Origin: Hybos culiciformis
Taxonomy: Eukaryota; Arthropoda; Insecta; Diptera; Hybotidae
Direction of reading: 5' to 3'
DNA length: 64,000 bases
Assembly (NCBI GenBank): GCA_964007475.1
Contig: OZ023273.1
Coordinates: 44,083,525 to 44,147,524 of the forward strand
A program made the position numbers and the translations under genes. Positions 50,101 to 58,199 of this stretch are shown here, piece after piece; within the stretch, counting starts at the first letter, position 1; each line of letters opens with the position of its first letter. The notes beneath the pieces were generated by a model. That model was given only the letters and a program-made list of their open reading frames with translations, was not told the origin of the DNA and ran no database searches.

Positions 50101-53100
50101 AAAACAATTCTTCAATTTTAATTTTGTCGTCACTTCTTATATCTGGACCGAAATTTAAATTTATCACTTTATTTTCATTATTACTAATATTAATATTCAT
50201 TAATTCAAAAATAAAATTTTCATTTTGTTCAACAAATATTTCGTCTACATTTTTTTCAGAGTTAAAATCATATTTAACTGGAGAATTATTTTCAGAGTCT
50301 TCAAATTTAGTTTGATAACAATTTTCAGGCATATTTATTTTTTTAATAATTAACTTAAAATTAAAATTCTTTAAAATATCCCTACCAATAAGTACGTCTG
50401 TTTCCATTGTTTCATTTGGAACAACTAAAAATTTTCCAATTTTTAAAATATTACAAATATTTACATAATTCGAATAAAACCCCAAAAGATTTAGACGAGA
50501 TCTGTTGATTCCAAAATAAATTTTATCTACTTTTTCTTTTTCAAAATTAATTAAATTTTTTTCCTTAATCAATGATATTGGGCTACCTGTATCTAATAGA
50601 CCCTCCAAAGTACATTCCTTAATTTTACCTGAAATTTTATCTTTAAGAAACAAAGCAATAGATGTTTTGAAATCTGATGTCATGTCGTAAATATGTGCTG
50701 TGGTATTTGACTCCGATTTTGATCTATCTTCTTTCCCAGGACAGCTGTTGATTTGATGACCTAATTTGCCACAATGATAGCATGACCCTTTTTCTCTTTT
50801 CGGTTTACTGCAATTGTTTGCATAATGCCCTTCTTGGCCGCAATTATAACAGATGTTGACACTAACATTTTTGTTTTTCACTGAAGCTTCTTATGATGGA
50901 CAATGTTTTTTATTCGCCTCTGTACTATTACATTCGGGCATATCTCTGGTTGACAATTTCGAAAACGCCTTCAACAATTCCTGGGATGATTCAAAACACT
51001 GGATTCTTGCCTGATTCTTTAAATTATAATTTGAAATTCCATCAATAATTGTATCTACTAATTCATCTTCTGGAACACTTGATTGATTTGCCAAACATAT
51101 TTTATCTTGGAAATACGATGCAAAAGTTTCGCTACTTTTCCAGGTTCTAGCTTCCATTTCACGACGAAGCTGCAACTTATTTGGTCGGGTATCAAAAATT
51201 GATTTCAATTCACATAATAATTCCGCAAACCTGATATTAATGTGTTCAGCCTTGGAATGGAACCACTTCAATGACTTGCCCTTCAATTTGCTGACAATTA
51301 TTAACTTCATCTCATCATCATTTAAATTCTCATAAATTTTTTGAACGTTTAAAATTTGATTATACCAGATTTTAAATTTTTCATCTCCATTATATTCCGA
51401 TATCAACTCACTAATTTCGTTCAATTTGAGTTTACCTGCTGTTGATTGTGTTACTTGTTGTTTATGACCTGTTAAATTTTGTTCTTTTTTTAGAAGCTCA
51501 TCAGCAACTCAATTTCCTTCAACTGAAGCGACTCACTGCTTCTGGCTGCGCCTGATTTTGCTAAATTGTTGCTTCTCCCGCCATTTTTATTAAGTACTGT
51601 ACTCTTTACAAATTTCTGTTGTCTACCTGCTTTCGGAACTTGACCTGAAATTACTGTTACATCTGTGTCCCAACCGGATTCCTCTGAATCACTGCCAGAT
51701 TCTACATTTTGATTTCTTCGAACCTCGAATCTTTCTTCTTGGGCATTTTGCCATTGGTTGACCAATCTTTCATAAAGCGCTGTTTTGGCACCTTTTGTGG
51801 GCAAATTTTTCTCACGGCATAATTTCATCAGTTCCTCTTTCGAATACGTATTTAAATTAAACATTTTCCAGAGCGATTTTTTTAATTCATATCCCACTTC
51901 TGAAGATGTGATGGCACGTTTATTTAAAATAAAAAAAACTTATTTCTTCTTTTTTCTTTTATTTATTTCTTTAACAATTCTTACAGTTTTATTTCCTACA
52001 AATTAATTTATTTGTTTTTAAATTAATTTTCAAATTCTATCAGGTTTTATTCTTTCCAATTTATTTTTTTTTAAATTTTCACAACTCGTTCTAATTCTAT
52101 TTAAAATTTTACGCCCGCTTTCTTTTACGTTCAAAATTCAACTCTCTATTTTTATTCTTTTTCTTTTCTTTTTTGGTGAGATGCCTACTTTACAAAATCG
52201 TCATCTTAACTAATACATATAAAAACCCTACAATACAATGTCCCAATAGGAACTTAGAGGAGTAATGACAAAAGTCATCAATGAAATCATCGACTTTCAC
52301 GCTTTGAAAATTTCATTAGGGACAAATTCATTTGGTAGTAATTAGAAAATAGATACTTGATTCCTTTCTCGATGACAATGTATACGAAAATGTCATCAAC
52401 AAAAAAAAGTATTCGGAATTCTATGAAAAAATAACTGTTAATTTAAAAAGAAAGAAGAATAATAGCAGATTTTTTTGTTTTTATTCATTTTAGTTTTTGA
52501 TTTATTTTGAATAAACCAGAAAAGCAAAAAAATTTATGGAAGCGTTTCATTTTGATATATTCCACCTGCTCCTTTTACCGATGACTTTGTGATCAACAAA
52601 GTCATCAATGAATTAGGCGGCCATATATATGGGAATGTCATCGAGATTTGGGAGTAAGAAAGCCGTCACCGGCAGCAACTTTGTCTTAAGGACGTCATTG
52701 ATGTTTTCATGCTTCCAGTTCCTATTGGGGTATTTATTTTGCTAAAATTATTAAAAAAATTATCAAAATACAAAGTTATTTAAAGTTACAAATCAAGATT
52801 CTACACTACCATACATAAGCATAGATGCATAAAAAATTTAAACACTGATCTTAAACATATTACAATATATCATGGATAAGCAAAATATGAAAATATATTA
52901 TAAAAAGCTAACAATCTTTTGCTTTTAGAAGAGCATATTAAATAGTATATATAAAATATATTATGTTTAATTTTCCAATTAACAACATTTATTTATGTAA
53001 AAATTCCATTAAAGAAATTTTTAATGTTTTTATATCAATTATACCTTTAAAATTTAATTAACAATGTTGATATCGAACTCAATGAATAATTAACAGAAAC

Positions 53101-56100
53101 ATAAAAGATGTCTTACCCAAATCCCGTATTTCTATTGAAAGTGGATAAAAAGCATTACTTCCATACTTAACAATCAAATTGGATTTATAATGAAATTGTA
53201 CTTTAAATAATTTTATTATCAAAAATTATTATTTAATTTTAATTTTTACGAGCTCATTTTTCTTACACCAAAAATTCGTTTGTTGATCAAACTTATAATT
53301 TCTTTACAGACTGACTATAAAATGTTACTTTAATAAAAAATTTTTTTTTTTTGTTTTCTTTATTTTTTTGTATCATTCATATGTTGTTATAGTTCCGCGT
53401 GAGCACATACATTTTTATTAATAAAATAATCTTTCCACAAGTTTGATTTGATCTATTCACATGGGAAGAGTTGCACAATTTTGTATTTTTAAGTGTGTAT
53501 TGAATAATCGTTTTAACTCAGAGAATTACCCTCCATTGTCTCTTTATTTAGACTCAACACAAAATTTTGTTTAGAATCAATTCGGACAAAATGCTTTTCC
53601 AACCCAAGTATAGAAAATTACTTGATTCGTTTATATATGAAACAAGGCTTCTAAGAATAAAATACAAAAATAGGCAAGTTTTCAATTAATTATCAGTATA
53701 TTTTTGTTTTGATGACTTTTGACTGCTAACAAAAATAAAAAATCGAAAGCAAGCATTTACGTTAATTTTGTTTTCTATTTGAATGCCTAATTGTTGAGTG
53801 TATTATATATTAATTAAAAATTAAACCATCTTTATAATTATAATATGTACATTTGTACAATTATAAATAAAGCATTTGGTTTTAATTTCGATACGAGTAT
53901 TTTAATTTTCAGAAAAGGAAGAGTATGAAAGAAGAATAGCCGATCCTATTGTTGGAGCTATTGGGCAACTGGGAAGCTGGCAAATATGGATGTGTCTATT
54001 GATATTTATGATGAAATTTCCTGTTGGTTGGCATCAATTAGCAACTGTATTTTTGACAGCAAAAGCTCCATTCAAATGTGATGAGTCAGAAGATTTTACC
54101 AACGAGTGTTCAGCTGATTGTGAAAGCGGAATGATTTTTGATACATCAATTTTCACGAACACAATAATTATGCAATACAATTTGGTTTGTGACCGTGCAT
54201 TTTTGGCTGACTTAACTCAAACGGTTTTCATGTCTGGTATTCTAGTTGGAAATGTATTGTTCGGCATGTGGTCCGATAAGTAAGTCTTTGAAGCCTAAAA
54301 TTGAAGAATTTGACAAATCTGTAAGATTCGGCAGAAAGTATATAAGAATTTTTATATGTATTTGATTTGATCATATTTTTAATTTTTTTTGTAAAGAAAA
54401 GAAATATACTATTGTAATTGATTTTAATGCGCAGGGCTTCGGTAAGTTGTATTTACATTCGCAAATTTAGCTCGGTAAATGGTCCATTACATGCATCAAT
54501 ACACATGCAATTATAGAGGAATGTAAATTGTATTTACATTTCCCTGTGATGTAAATTGTATTTACATTGTTCTATATTGTATTTACATTCTTCATTTTGA
54601 ACTGCGTAATACTATAAACAAAAATAATATCACTCACACTCACAATATTTCAATACAGACAAATACCAAAAAAATTGCAAATGTATACCTCTCACATGCA
54701 TCATATCAATGTCAAACAAAGCTTAGTTTATAATGCTAAAAATCTATATTTTCCCTCTGAGCTAATCTATATTTTCCCTCTGAGCAAAAAAAAAAAAAAA
54801 AAAAACCAATAAAAAAATACGCGGCTACTTTTTTTTTTTTCTTTAAAAGCGGACAGTCGATCAGTCGATGAATTTTCTTAACATGTGTTTCAATCTACTA
54901 TTTTAAAGGATCTTCGAACCTCTACTACTAAATTTTTAAACGAGTGTGGTTGGATTTTAGTACAAAAATTTAAACCACACTTCAAAAATTGCACTTATTT
55001 TTATTCAAAAAACAAAATGAATAAAAATAGAACAATGGTAACCCTTTAAATATCTTTGTTGTCATTATAAAGTTTGCTGTCAATTTTCAAATGTCAAGTA
55101 AGAATTTTTTTTTCTTTTATCAACAAACGAGGAAAATGGCAGCAACAAGGAGATTATTTATTGTAAATATAAATTATAATTATATAATTATTATTTGATT
55201 TTATTTTTAATTATAAAAAAAAATAATTATAAAATTATTATTATTTTTTTTAATTATTAAAAATAAAATTAAATAAAATTTAAGAAGACCATTAGTTCCT
55301 AAAATAATAAAAAAAAAATTAGTAATTTTTCTAAAAAAAATTATTCGTTTTTTTTTTTTTGCAAAAAAGAAAATGAATAATTTTTTTTGGAAAAATTACT
55401 AATTTTTTTTTAATATTTTAGGAATTAGCTGATCTTAAATCATCCGGTTTGAAATCATTTCGAGAAATAAATTTACTTCCGTATGAATTAAATTTTATTT
55501 CCTTGCTTCATTTTGAACTTTTTTGTTTATTTTTTTTTTCGAGAAATAAATTTACTTCCGTATTAATTAAATTTTATTTCCTTGCTTCATTTTGAACTTT
55601 TTTGTTTATTTTTTTCATTGTAAATGTATTGTTTTCAACTCCCTCTCCCATGCACATTAAAGCAGTATACAATACATGTTAATCAAATTTATTATACAGC
55701 TCGTTGTGTATACACACAAACACATAGACACTCGTCAATATTATATCACTCGACCTTCGGTCTCGTGATATAAACATGACTCGTGTCTATGTGTTTGTGT
55801 GTATACACAACTCGCAAGAATAACAAATTTTCTTAACATGTATTGTAATCTACTATAAATGTTTGGGGTTATTCGAGAAATTAAAGCGAATCTTCTTATG
55901 TGAATTCTTATGCTTCCGTTCCATTTCATTTCAGACAAAATTCTCCATAGGGTTGCCAACATTGAACCATCTCTCACCCGGAGAAATTTAAAAAAAAATT
56001 ATCAAAAAATTTTCTAACGTTAAAATAGATTCACACATAAAATTTAAGAAATGTGCAACAAAATATAAAAATAATTCACAAAAAGCTGGCGATGTCATGT

Positions 56101-57790
56101 CATTTTCTTATATTGCAGGCCTAGCCACTTTTTAACTCTCTTACATTTTGTGCTAGTTGAAAATTCAGAGTATATTTTATTGTCTACTTAGCGTTTTAAT
56201 ATCAAATATGCAACTTTTTACAAGCAAATTTAGCTGCGTTATGAAATGAAACACATGGAAAAAACATATTTGCTTTAAAAAAAAATGAATTCAATTCACT
56301 AAATTTTTGAAAAACCGAATTGTACTTTCCATAAAAAAAACCTATAGTGTTATAGAATTTTAAATCTACGGATTTTAATTTTTTTTCCTGGAGATTTTTC
56401 TGGCAAAACCGGAGTCTCGGTTGTTAAGTTTAAATAATTTTATATAAAGATAAAGTAAAAGTACTAGATAGTGTTTACAATGCACAGAATGTATAAGGAA
56501 AATAGATTAAACATTGCGATTATAATGAAAAATACATCTAAAATTTATAAATTTTATTATTTTAGATATGGAAGAAGACCGCCTCTTGTTTTTTCAGTTA
56601 TTATGCAGTTGTTTTGCGGAGTTGTAATAGTAATCATTCCATGGTTTTGGTTGTTTCTTATAGTAAGATTTCTATTAGCAGTAGCAACTGGTGGCAGTAT
56701 GTTAACTAGGTGTGTTCGAAACTAAAGTTATAAGCAGAATGTATTATAATGGACAGGTGTAAAATAGGAAAAAGAAATCATATTAATATTATTAATAATT
56801 ATTTTAACTTTTAGTTTCGTCCTTATTGTGGAAATTATTGGGCCAAAAAAAAGGGAGGCTATGTCAATTTTATATCAAATTCCTTTTTTTGTGGGACATT
56901 CAAGTTTAGCTGCATTTGCATACTTTTTACGGGATTGGAGATGGTATCAATTCGCTATCTCAATACCATCAGTGTTTTTCATTTCGTATTATTGGCTGGT
57001 TCCAGAATCACCGAGATGGTTACTGGCACACAAAAAAATAGAAAGAACGTTAGAAGTTTTAGAAAAAGCTGCTAAAGCTAACAATAGAGATGTTAGTAAT
57101 ATTCGAAGTGATATTAATGAATATTTAAAAAGAAAAGAAACAAACCAAACTGGTTCAACTAAGAAAGGAACAGTTATAGATTTGCTTCGATATCCAAATT
57201 TGAGAGTAAAAACCCTTTGTATGTGTTTTAATTGGTTTGTGTGTGGATTAGCATATTTTGGAGTATCACAATACATTGGTAATGTAGGCGGAGATATTTT
57301 CATTAACGTAGCAGTTTCAGGCGCCCTTGGTGTGCCTGGAATGGTAATCTCCATACCTTTACTCAAATATTGGGGTAGAAAAAAATCTTTGATGTTTTCA
57401 AATACTTTAACTGGAGTGACGTTGTTAATTATAGCGGCGTTACCCAACGAGGACAATTATTTGCTTTATAGAATTATTTTGTCGTCGGCTGGTCTTTTCG
57501 GAATGGGTATTTCATGGGCAAATGTTTATGTATATTCTGGTGAAATTTATCCTACCGTTGTTCGGAATGCTGGGATGGGTATATCTTCTATGACAGCAAG
57601 GTTTGGTTCAATGATTGCACCACAGGTTAGTTCCACTGCAAAGTATGGTTATTTTATTCCACCAATTATATTTGGATTCATACCTATTATTGGTGCTGCA
57701 TTAGTATTATTTTTACCTGAAACCAAAGGTCAACCATTGCCAGAAACGTTAGAAGATGGTGAAAATTTTGGGAAAAAACCAACTAAATAA
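38119..57790 (+). CDS. Organic cation transporter-like protein, SLC22 family (copy 2, four exons)
   Basis: Paralogue of the gene at 14672, with the same predicted role as a 12-TM plasma-membrane solute carrier. Exons are 38119-38149, 53913-54279, 56566-56709 and 56815-57790. Exons 2-4 have exactly the lengths of copy 1 (367, 144 and 976 nt) and the same splice phases. The joined frame is 1518 nt (505 residues) with no stop or frameshift. GMWSDKYGRRPP, PESPRWLL, GEIYPTVVRNAG and PETKGQPLPET are all present. The N-terminus is 15 residues shorter, the ATG corresponding to Met15 of copy 1. Intron 1 (15.8 kb) contains a Jockey and a gypsy element, both antisense; intron 2 (2.3 kb) contains palindromic elements. 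Copy 2 ends in a Pro-Thr-Lys tail and its 3' flank has lost about 785 bp relative to copy 1. Expression is unproven. Confidence 0.84.
38260..39284. other. Intron 1 of transporter gene 2, 5' part
   Basis: AT-rich with long T runs near 39000 and 39105. The slightly G+C-richer patch 38580-38940 has no recognisable element structure. Confidence 0.4.
39382..39897 (-). pseudogene. Jockey ORF2, C-terminal part (third fragment)
   Basis: Continues the RT C-terminal region after a one-base frameshift near 39895, starting IWFNLSSNNMEKIRIFERRC and ending in WWLKN before the stop. The block RIFERRCLRIITG is typical of the region that follows the RT thumb in Jockey elements. Confidence 0.8.
39852..40199 (-). 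pseudogene. Jockey ORF2, RT thumb (second fragment)
   Basis: Begins directly after an in-frame TAA at 40200-40202 and encodes the KCETILF and IKYLGAYLNEKLKY blocks that normally follow the YADD box in Jockey RTs. It is in the same frame as the upstream fragment, so one nonsense change separates them. It ends in a frameshift. Confidence 0.8.
40200..41229 (-). pseudogene. Jockey ORF2, reverse transcriptase core (first RT fragment)
   Basis: The open frame from about 41229 covers the linker and the RT fingers and palm. SAGIDEVSNFVLRKMP and YRPINLLPNISKIFERI are typical RT blocks. Catalytic residues are the Asp in CMIDLETAFDTLW and the YADD box (ISYADDLTIY). It ends in a premature TAA. The frame is shifted by one base relative to the endonuclease part, at an A run near 41225-41232. 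Confidence 0.85.
41231..42226 (-). pseudogene. Jockey ORF2, apurinic-type endonuclease (N-terminal fragment)
   Basis: 331 codons starting with ATG. An exonuclease III-like fold is indicated by ININSL near the start, LLLNELRL, GGAGTGI, the FYVLAGDFNAKHKSWG block, SFLDLAIINTR and the SDHKAI motif, which contain the Asn, Glu, Asp and His residues of the family's active site. It stops by frameshift at the A run before the RT. It cuts target DNA to prime reverse transcription in active elements. Confidence 0.85.
42204..42576 (-). pseudogene. Jockey ORF1, C-terminal part
   Basis: Contains the last zinc knuckle, CVLCKSEGHPASYKGCPRY, a known Jockey ORF1 signature, followed by a Lys-rich region and a heptad-like coiled segment. 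It is separated from the rest of ORF1 by the hAT-type MITE at 42577-43543. It overlaps the ORF2 start by a few codons, as is common for these elements. Confidence 0.8.
42577..43543. mobile_element. hAT-type non-autonomous element, 967 bp, inside Jockey ORF1
   Basis: Termini CAGGGTTGGACTGGC and GCCAGTCCAACCCTG are exact mirrors. The flanking octamers GTTGCTTT (42569-42576) and GTTGCTCT (43544-43551) match at 7 of 8 positions. Removing the element and one octamer keeps ORF1 in frame, so it landed in a working ORF1 frame. CAGGGTTGG termini with an 8-bp duplication are characteristic of hAT. The interior has no transposase. Confidence 0.9.
43544..44080 (-). pseudogene. Jockey ORF1, N-terminal and zinc-knuckle part
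   Basis: Encodes an RNA-binding domain ending in knuckles CKKCQRHGHTATNC and CVKCDAQHQPGEC. A one-base frameshift near 43925 joins the 43524-43934 frame to an upstream frame carrying YYSYTPKELKNKTLILKGL, a block typical of the Jockey ORF1 central domain. No start codon can be fixed. Confidence 0.75.
44220..45360. repeat. Composite palindrome-rich repeat (first copy)
   Basis: Contains two long A/T hairpins (about 44345-44450 and 44480-44580), the paired phrase GCTCAGAGGGAAAATATAGA repeated near 44980-45020, and at both sides a module with GCATGTGTATTGATGCAT ending in CATTAAAATAT. The same arrangement in opposite orientation forms the 54426-55440 insertion, and parts recur at 62090-62290. Confidence 0.65.
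45746..45986. repeat. 213-bp tandem duplication of gypsy LTR start and its flank
   Basis: The flank AAGTCATCCTCAGGAGTATT and the first 190 bp or so of the LTR (45774-45963) are repeated directly 213 bp downstream, where the full LTR follows. The duplication therefore arose after the element inserted. Confidence 0.8.
45987..46311 (-). repeat. 3' LTR of the gypsy element
   Basis: 325 bp, nearly identical to 51907-52232. On the minus strand it begins TGTAGGGTTTTTATATG and ends GCCATCACA. Confidence 0.9.
46412..46965 (-). pseudogene. Gypsy integrase, C-terminal part
   Basis: Starts in a frame encoding FINRTVGPMISKLI and contains EFALNNSCSKSTKATPSKLLFG, the usual block after the integrase core, and a GPY/F-type module (PKYRGPYVVEKLIGNDRYLLKD, read as two halves), which helps DNA binding. 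The preceding segment with the third catalytic residue, Glu, is missing or replaced (46966-47085). Confidence 0.8.
47065..48597 (-). pseudogene. Gypsy pol: end of RT, RNase H and integrase core
   Basis: The frame enters from the insertion boundary at 48597 and carries the RT YIDDL box (48520-48535 region), the thumb (YLGYTLSEKGI), RNase H with LHCDESSVGYG, the Glu in YHSYELETLAI and the Asp in IVTDCNALT. It continues with the integrase zinc domain (HEILGHLG and CLKC) and core residues in HVDYYGPF and IVSDRGT. The frame then reaches a stop soon after DFLDNN, where about 100 bp of unrelated sequence replaces the part expected to hold the catalytic Glu. Confidence 0.85.
48600..49676. mobile_element. 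1.08 kb palindromic element splitting the gypsy RT, CAG target duplication
   Basis: Termini GGGGTCTACTATGTAA and TTACATAGTAGACCCC are mirrored, with CAG immediately outside each (48597-48599 and 49677-49679). A 3-bp CWG duplication with G-rich ends fits the PIF/Harbinger superfamily. Nested inside are inverted copies of a 115-bp unit (about 48985-49110 and 49260-49425) also found at 12570-12900 and 58950-59690. There is no transposase frame. Confidence 0.85.
49677..50881 (-). pseudogene. Gypsy nucleocapsid, protease and RT start
   Basis: Two zinc knuckles (CYNCGQEGHYANNC and CYHCGKLGHQINSC) are followed by the protease active site LLDTGSP, then the RT fingers with SSPYCSPIVLIKKK and YRLCIDFGSLNK. 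At NKKG (near 49760) about 20 residues expected in this family, holding the first catalytic Asp of the RT, are deleted. A second lesion, loss of one A in an A run, shifts the frame just before the conserved FGLRNAP block next to the inserted element. Confidence 0.85.
50891..51500 (-). pseudogene. Gypsy gag, capsid part
   Basis: Retrotransposon capsid domain, recognised by FKIWYNQILNVQKIYENL and the LKGKSLKWFHS block typical of gypsy gag. An in-frame TAA at 50891-50893 separates it from the zinc knuckles, which continue in the same frame. A one-base frameshift near 51495 separates it from the N-terminal part. Confidence 0.8.
51490..51864 (-). pseudogene. Gypsy gag, N-terminal SAP domain
   Basis: The first ATG of the frame is at 51864-51862, 43 bases inside the 5' LTR. 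Residues 2-36 or so match the SAP fold pattern (YSKEELMKLCREKNLPTKG, then ALYERL), a DNA- or chromatin-binding helix pair known in some retrotransposon gags. A Ser/Glu/Asp-rich linker follows. The frame ends by a frameshift into the capsid part. Confidence 0.75.
51907..52232 (-). repeat. 5' LTR of the gypsy element
   Basis: 326 bp, bounded by TG and CA, near-identical to the 3' LTR. ATAC target duplication follows at 52233-52236. Confidence 0.9.
52242..52730. mobile_element. MITE with CCCAATAGGAAC ends, copy 1
   Basis: About 490 bp bounded by CCCAATAGGAAC and GTTCCTATTGGG. Inside, GATGACTTTGT and ACAAAGTCATC form a hairpin near 52580-52610, and GTCATCAATG-type phrases recur. A second copy lies at 63363-63793. 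Confidence 0.75.
53335..53912 (+). repeat. Unit 2 segment upstream of exon 2, homologous to 25010-25257 plus 28891-29229
   Basis: Uninterrupted counterpart of the region split by the 3.6 kb insertion in unit 1. It holds a single copy of the 33-bp sequence near 53547. Confidence 0.75.
53913..54279 (+). CDS. Transporter gene 2, exon 2
   Basis: Acceptor TTTTCAG and donor GTAAGT. Same length and phase as copy 1; encodes TM1, the Cys-rich loop and TM2. Confidence 0.9.
55461..55620. repeat. 79-bp tandem duplication
   Basis: CGAGAAATAAATTTACTTCC starts at 55461 and 55540, with near-identical units. Confidence 0.88.
55699..55815. repeat. Near-perfect 117-bp hairpin
   Basis: Arms of about 57 bases (TTGTGTATACACACAAACAC against GTGTTTGTGTGTATACACAA) close on a TTC loop between CGACC and GGTCTCG. 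The outer flanks are also mirrored (ACAATACATGTTAA versus TTAACATGTATTGT), extending the palindrome to about 55669-55853. A related hairpin lies at 61764-61873. Confidence 0.85.
55947..56430. mobile_element. Possible hAT-like remnant
   Basis: Unit 2 departs from unit 1 at TAGGGTTGCCAAC, a hAT-like terminus, and rejoins near 56430. The right end is only loosely mirrored (GGAGATTTTTCTGGC), so the call is tentative. Confidence 0.35.
56566..56709 (+). CDS. Transporter gene 2, exon 3
   Basis: 144 nt starting YGRRPPLVF. Acceptor TTTTAG and donor GTGTGT. Completes the loop 2-3 signature and TM3. Confidence 0.9.
   Translation: MWKKTASCFFSYYAVVLRSCNSNHSMVLVVSYSKISISSSNWWQYVN
56815..57790 (+). CDS. 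Transporter gene 2, exon 4
   Basis: 976 nt from acceptor CTTTTAG to TAA. Encodes TM4 to TM12. The codon aligned with Met201 of copy 1 is GTG (Val), so this position is internal and not a start. AATAAA at 57786-57791 overlaps the stop. Confidence 0.92.
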
Positions 57791-58199
57791 AGAAGATCTT
57801 TTTATTGATTATAATTAATTTAAAATTATAGTTAATATAAATATTTTAGATGTTTAATAATTGGGCAACTAATATTTTTTCACATCAAATTTCATTTACG
57901 AACATTCTAAATCAAACTTATGTGTAGACAGCACTTTCATACACGAATATTCACACACGAAATTTCATCAACGAACAAAAAGTTCGCTCACGCATTTGTG
58001 GATGCTCCTTAATACATGTATTTGTGGATGCTCCTTAATACATGTAACACATGTAATACATGTATTTCCGGATTTATAATCCATGGTATGACAAAGAGTT
58101 TAGAATTTATGAATTTTTTTTTTAAGAAAGCCCTACTAAGTACTAAAATGATACACAAAATATAATTAGAAGGAGGTTTGTTATGATTAAAACAATATG

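Larger units (their letters stand above)
45987..52232 (-). mobile_element. Ty3/gypsy LTR retrotransposon, degenerate
   Basis: Minus-strand element of 6.2 kb including a 1.08 kb secondary insertion. LTRs of 325-326 bp start TG and end CA. ATAC stands outside both LTRs (45983-45986 and 52233-52236), a 4-bp target duplication. The internal order is gag with SAP and zinc knuckles, protease, RT, RNase H and integrase, the gypsy order. No env-like frame is seen. The primer-binding site is unclear. It lies antisense in intron 1 of transporter gene 2. Confidence 0.88.
54426..55853. mobile_element. 1.4 kb composite insertion in intron 2 of gene 2
   Basis: Unit 1 reads GTAATTGATTT straight into the next shared segment (29735-29755), while unit 2 has 1.4 kb in between. 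The left 1 kb is the 44220-45360 repeat in opposite orientation. The rest holds a 79-bp tandem pair and a long hairpin. It may be two insertions. Confidence 0.6.

Noticed and set aside
56815..56829. Alternative start at GTG opposite Met201 of copy 1
   Set aside because: It is internal to the protein; upstream exons join in frame.
56989..57456. 155-codon minus frame
   Set aside because: Shadow of transporter exon 4 on the opposite strand.
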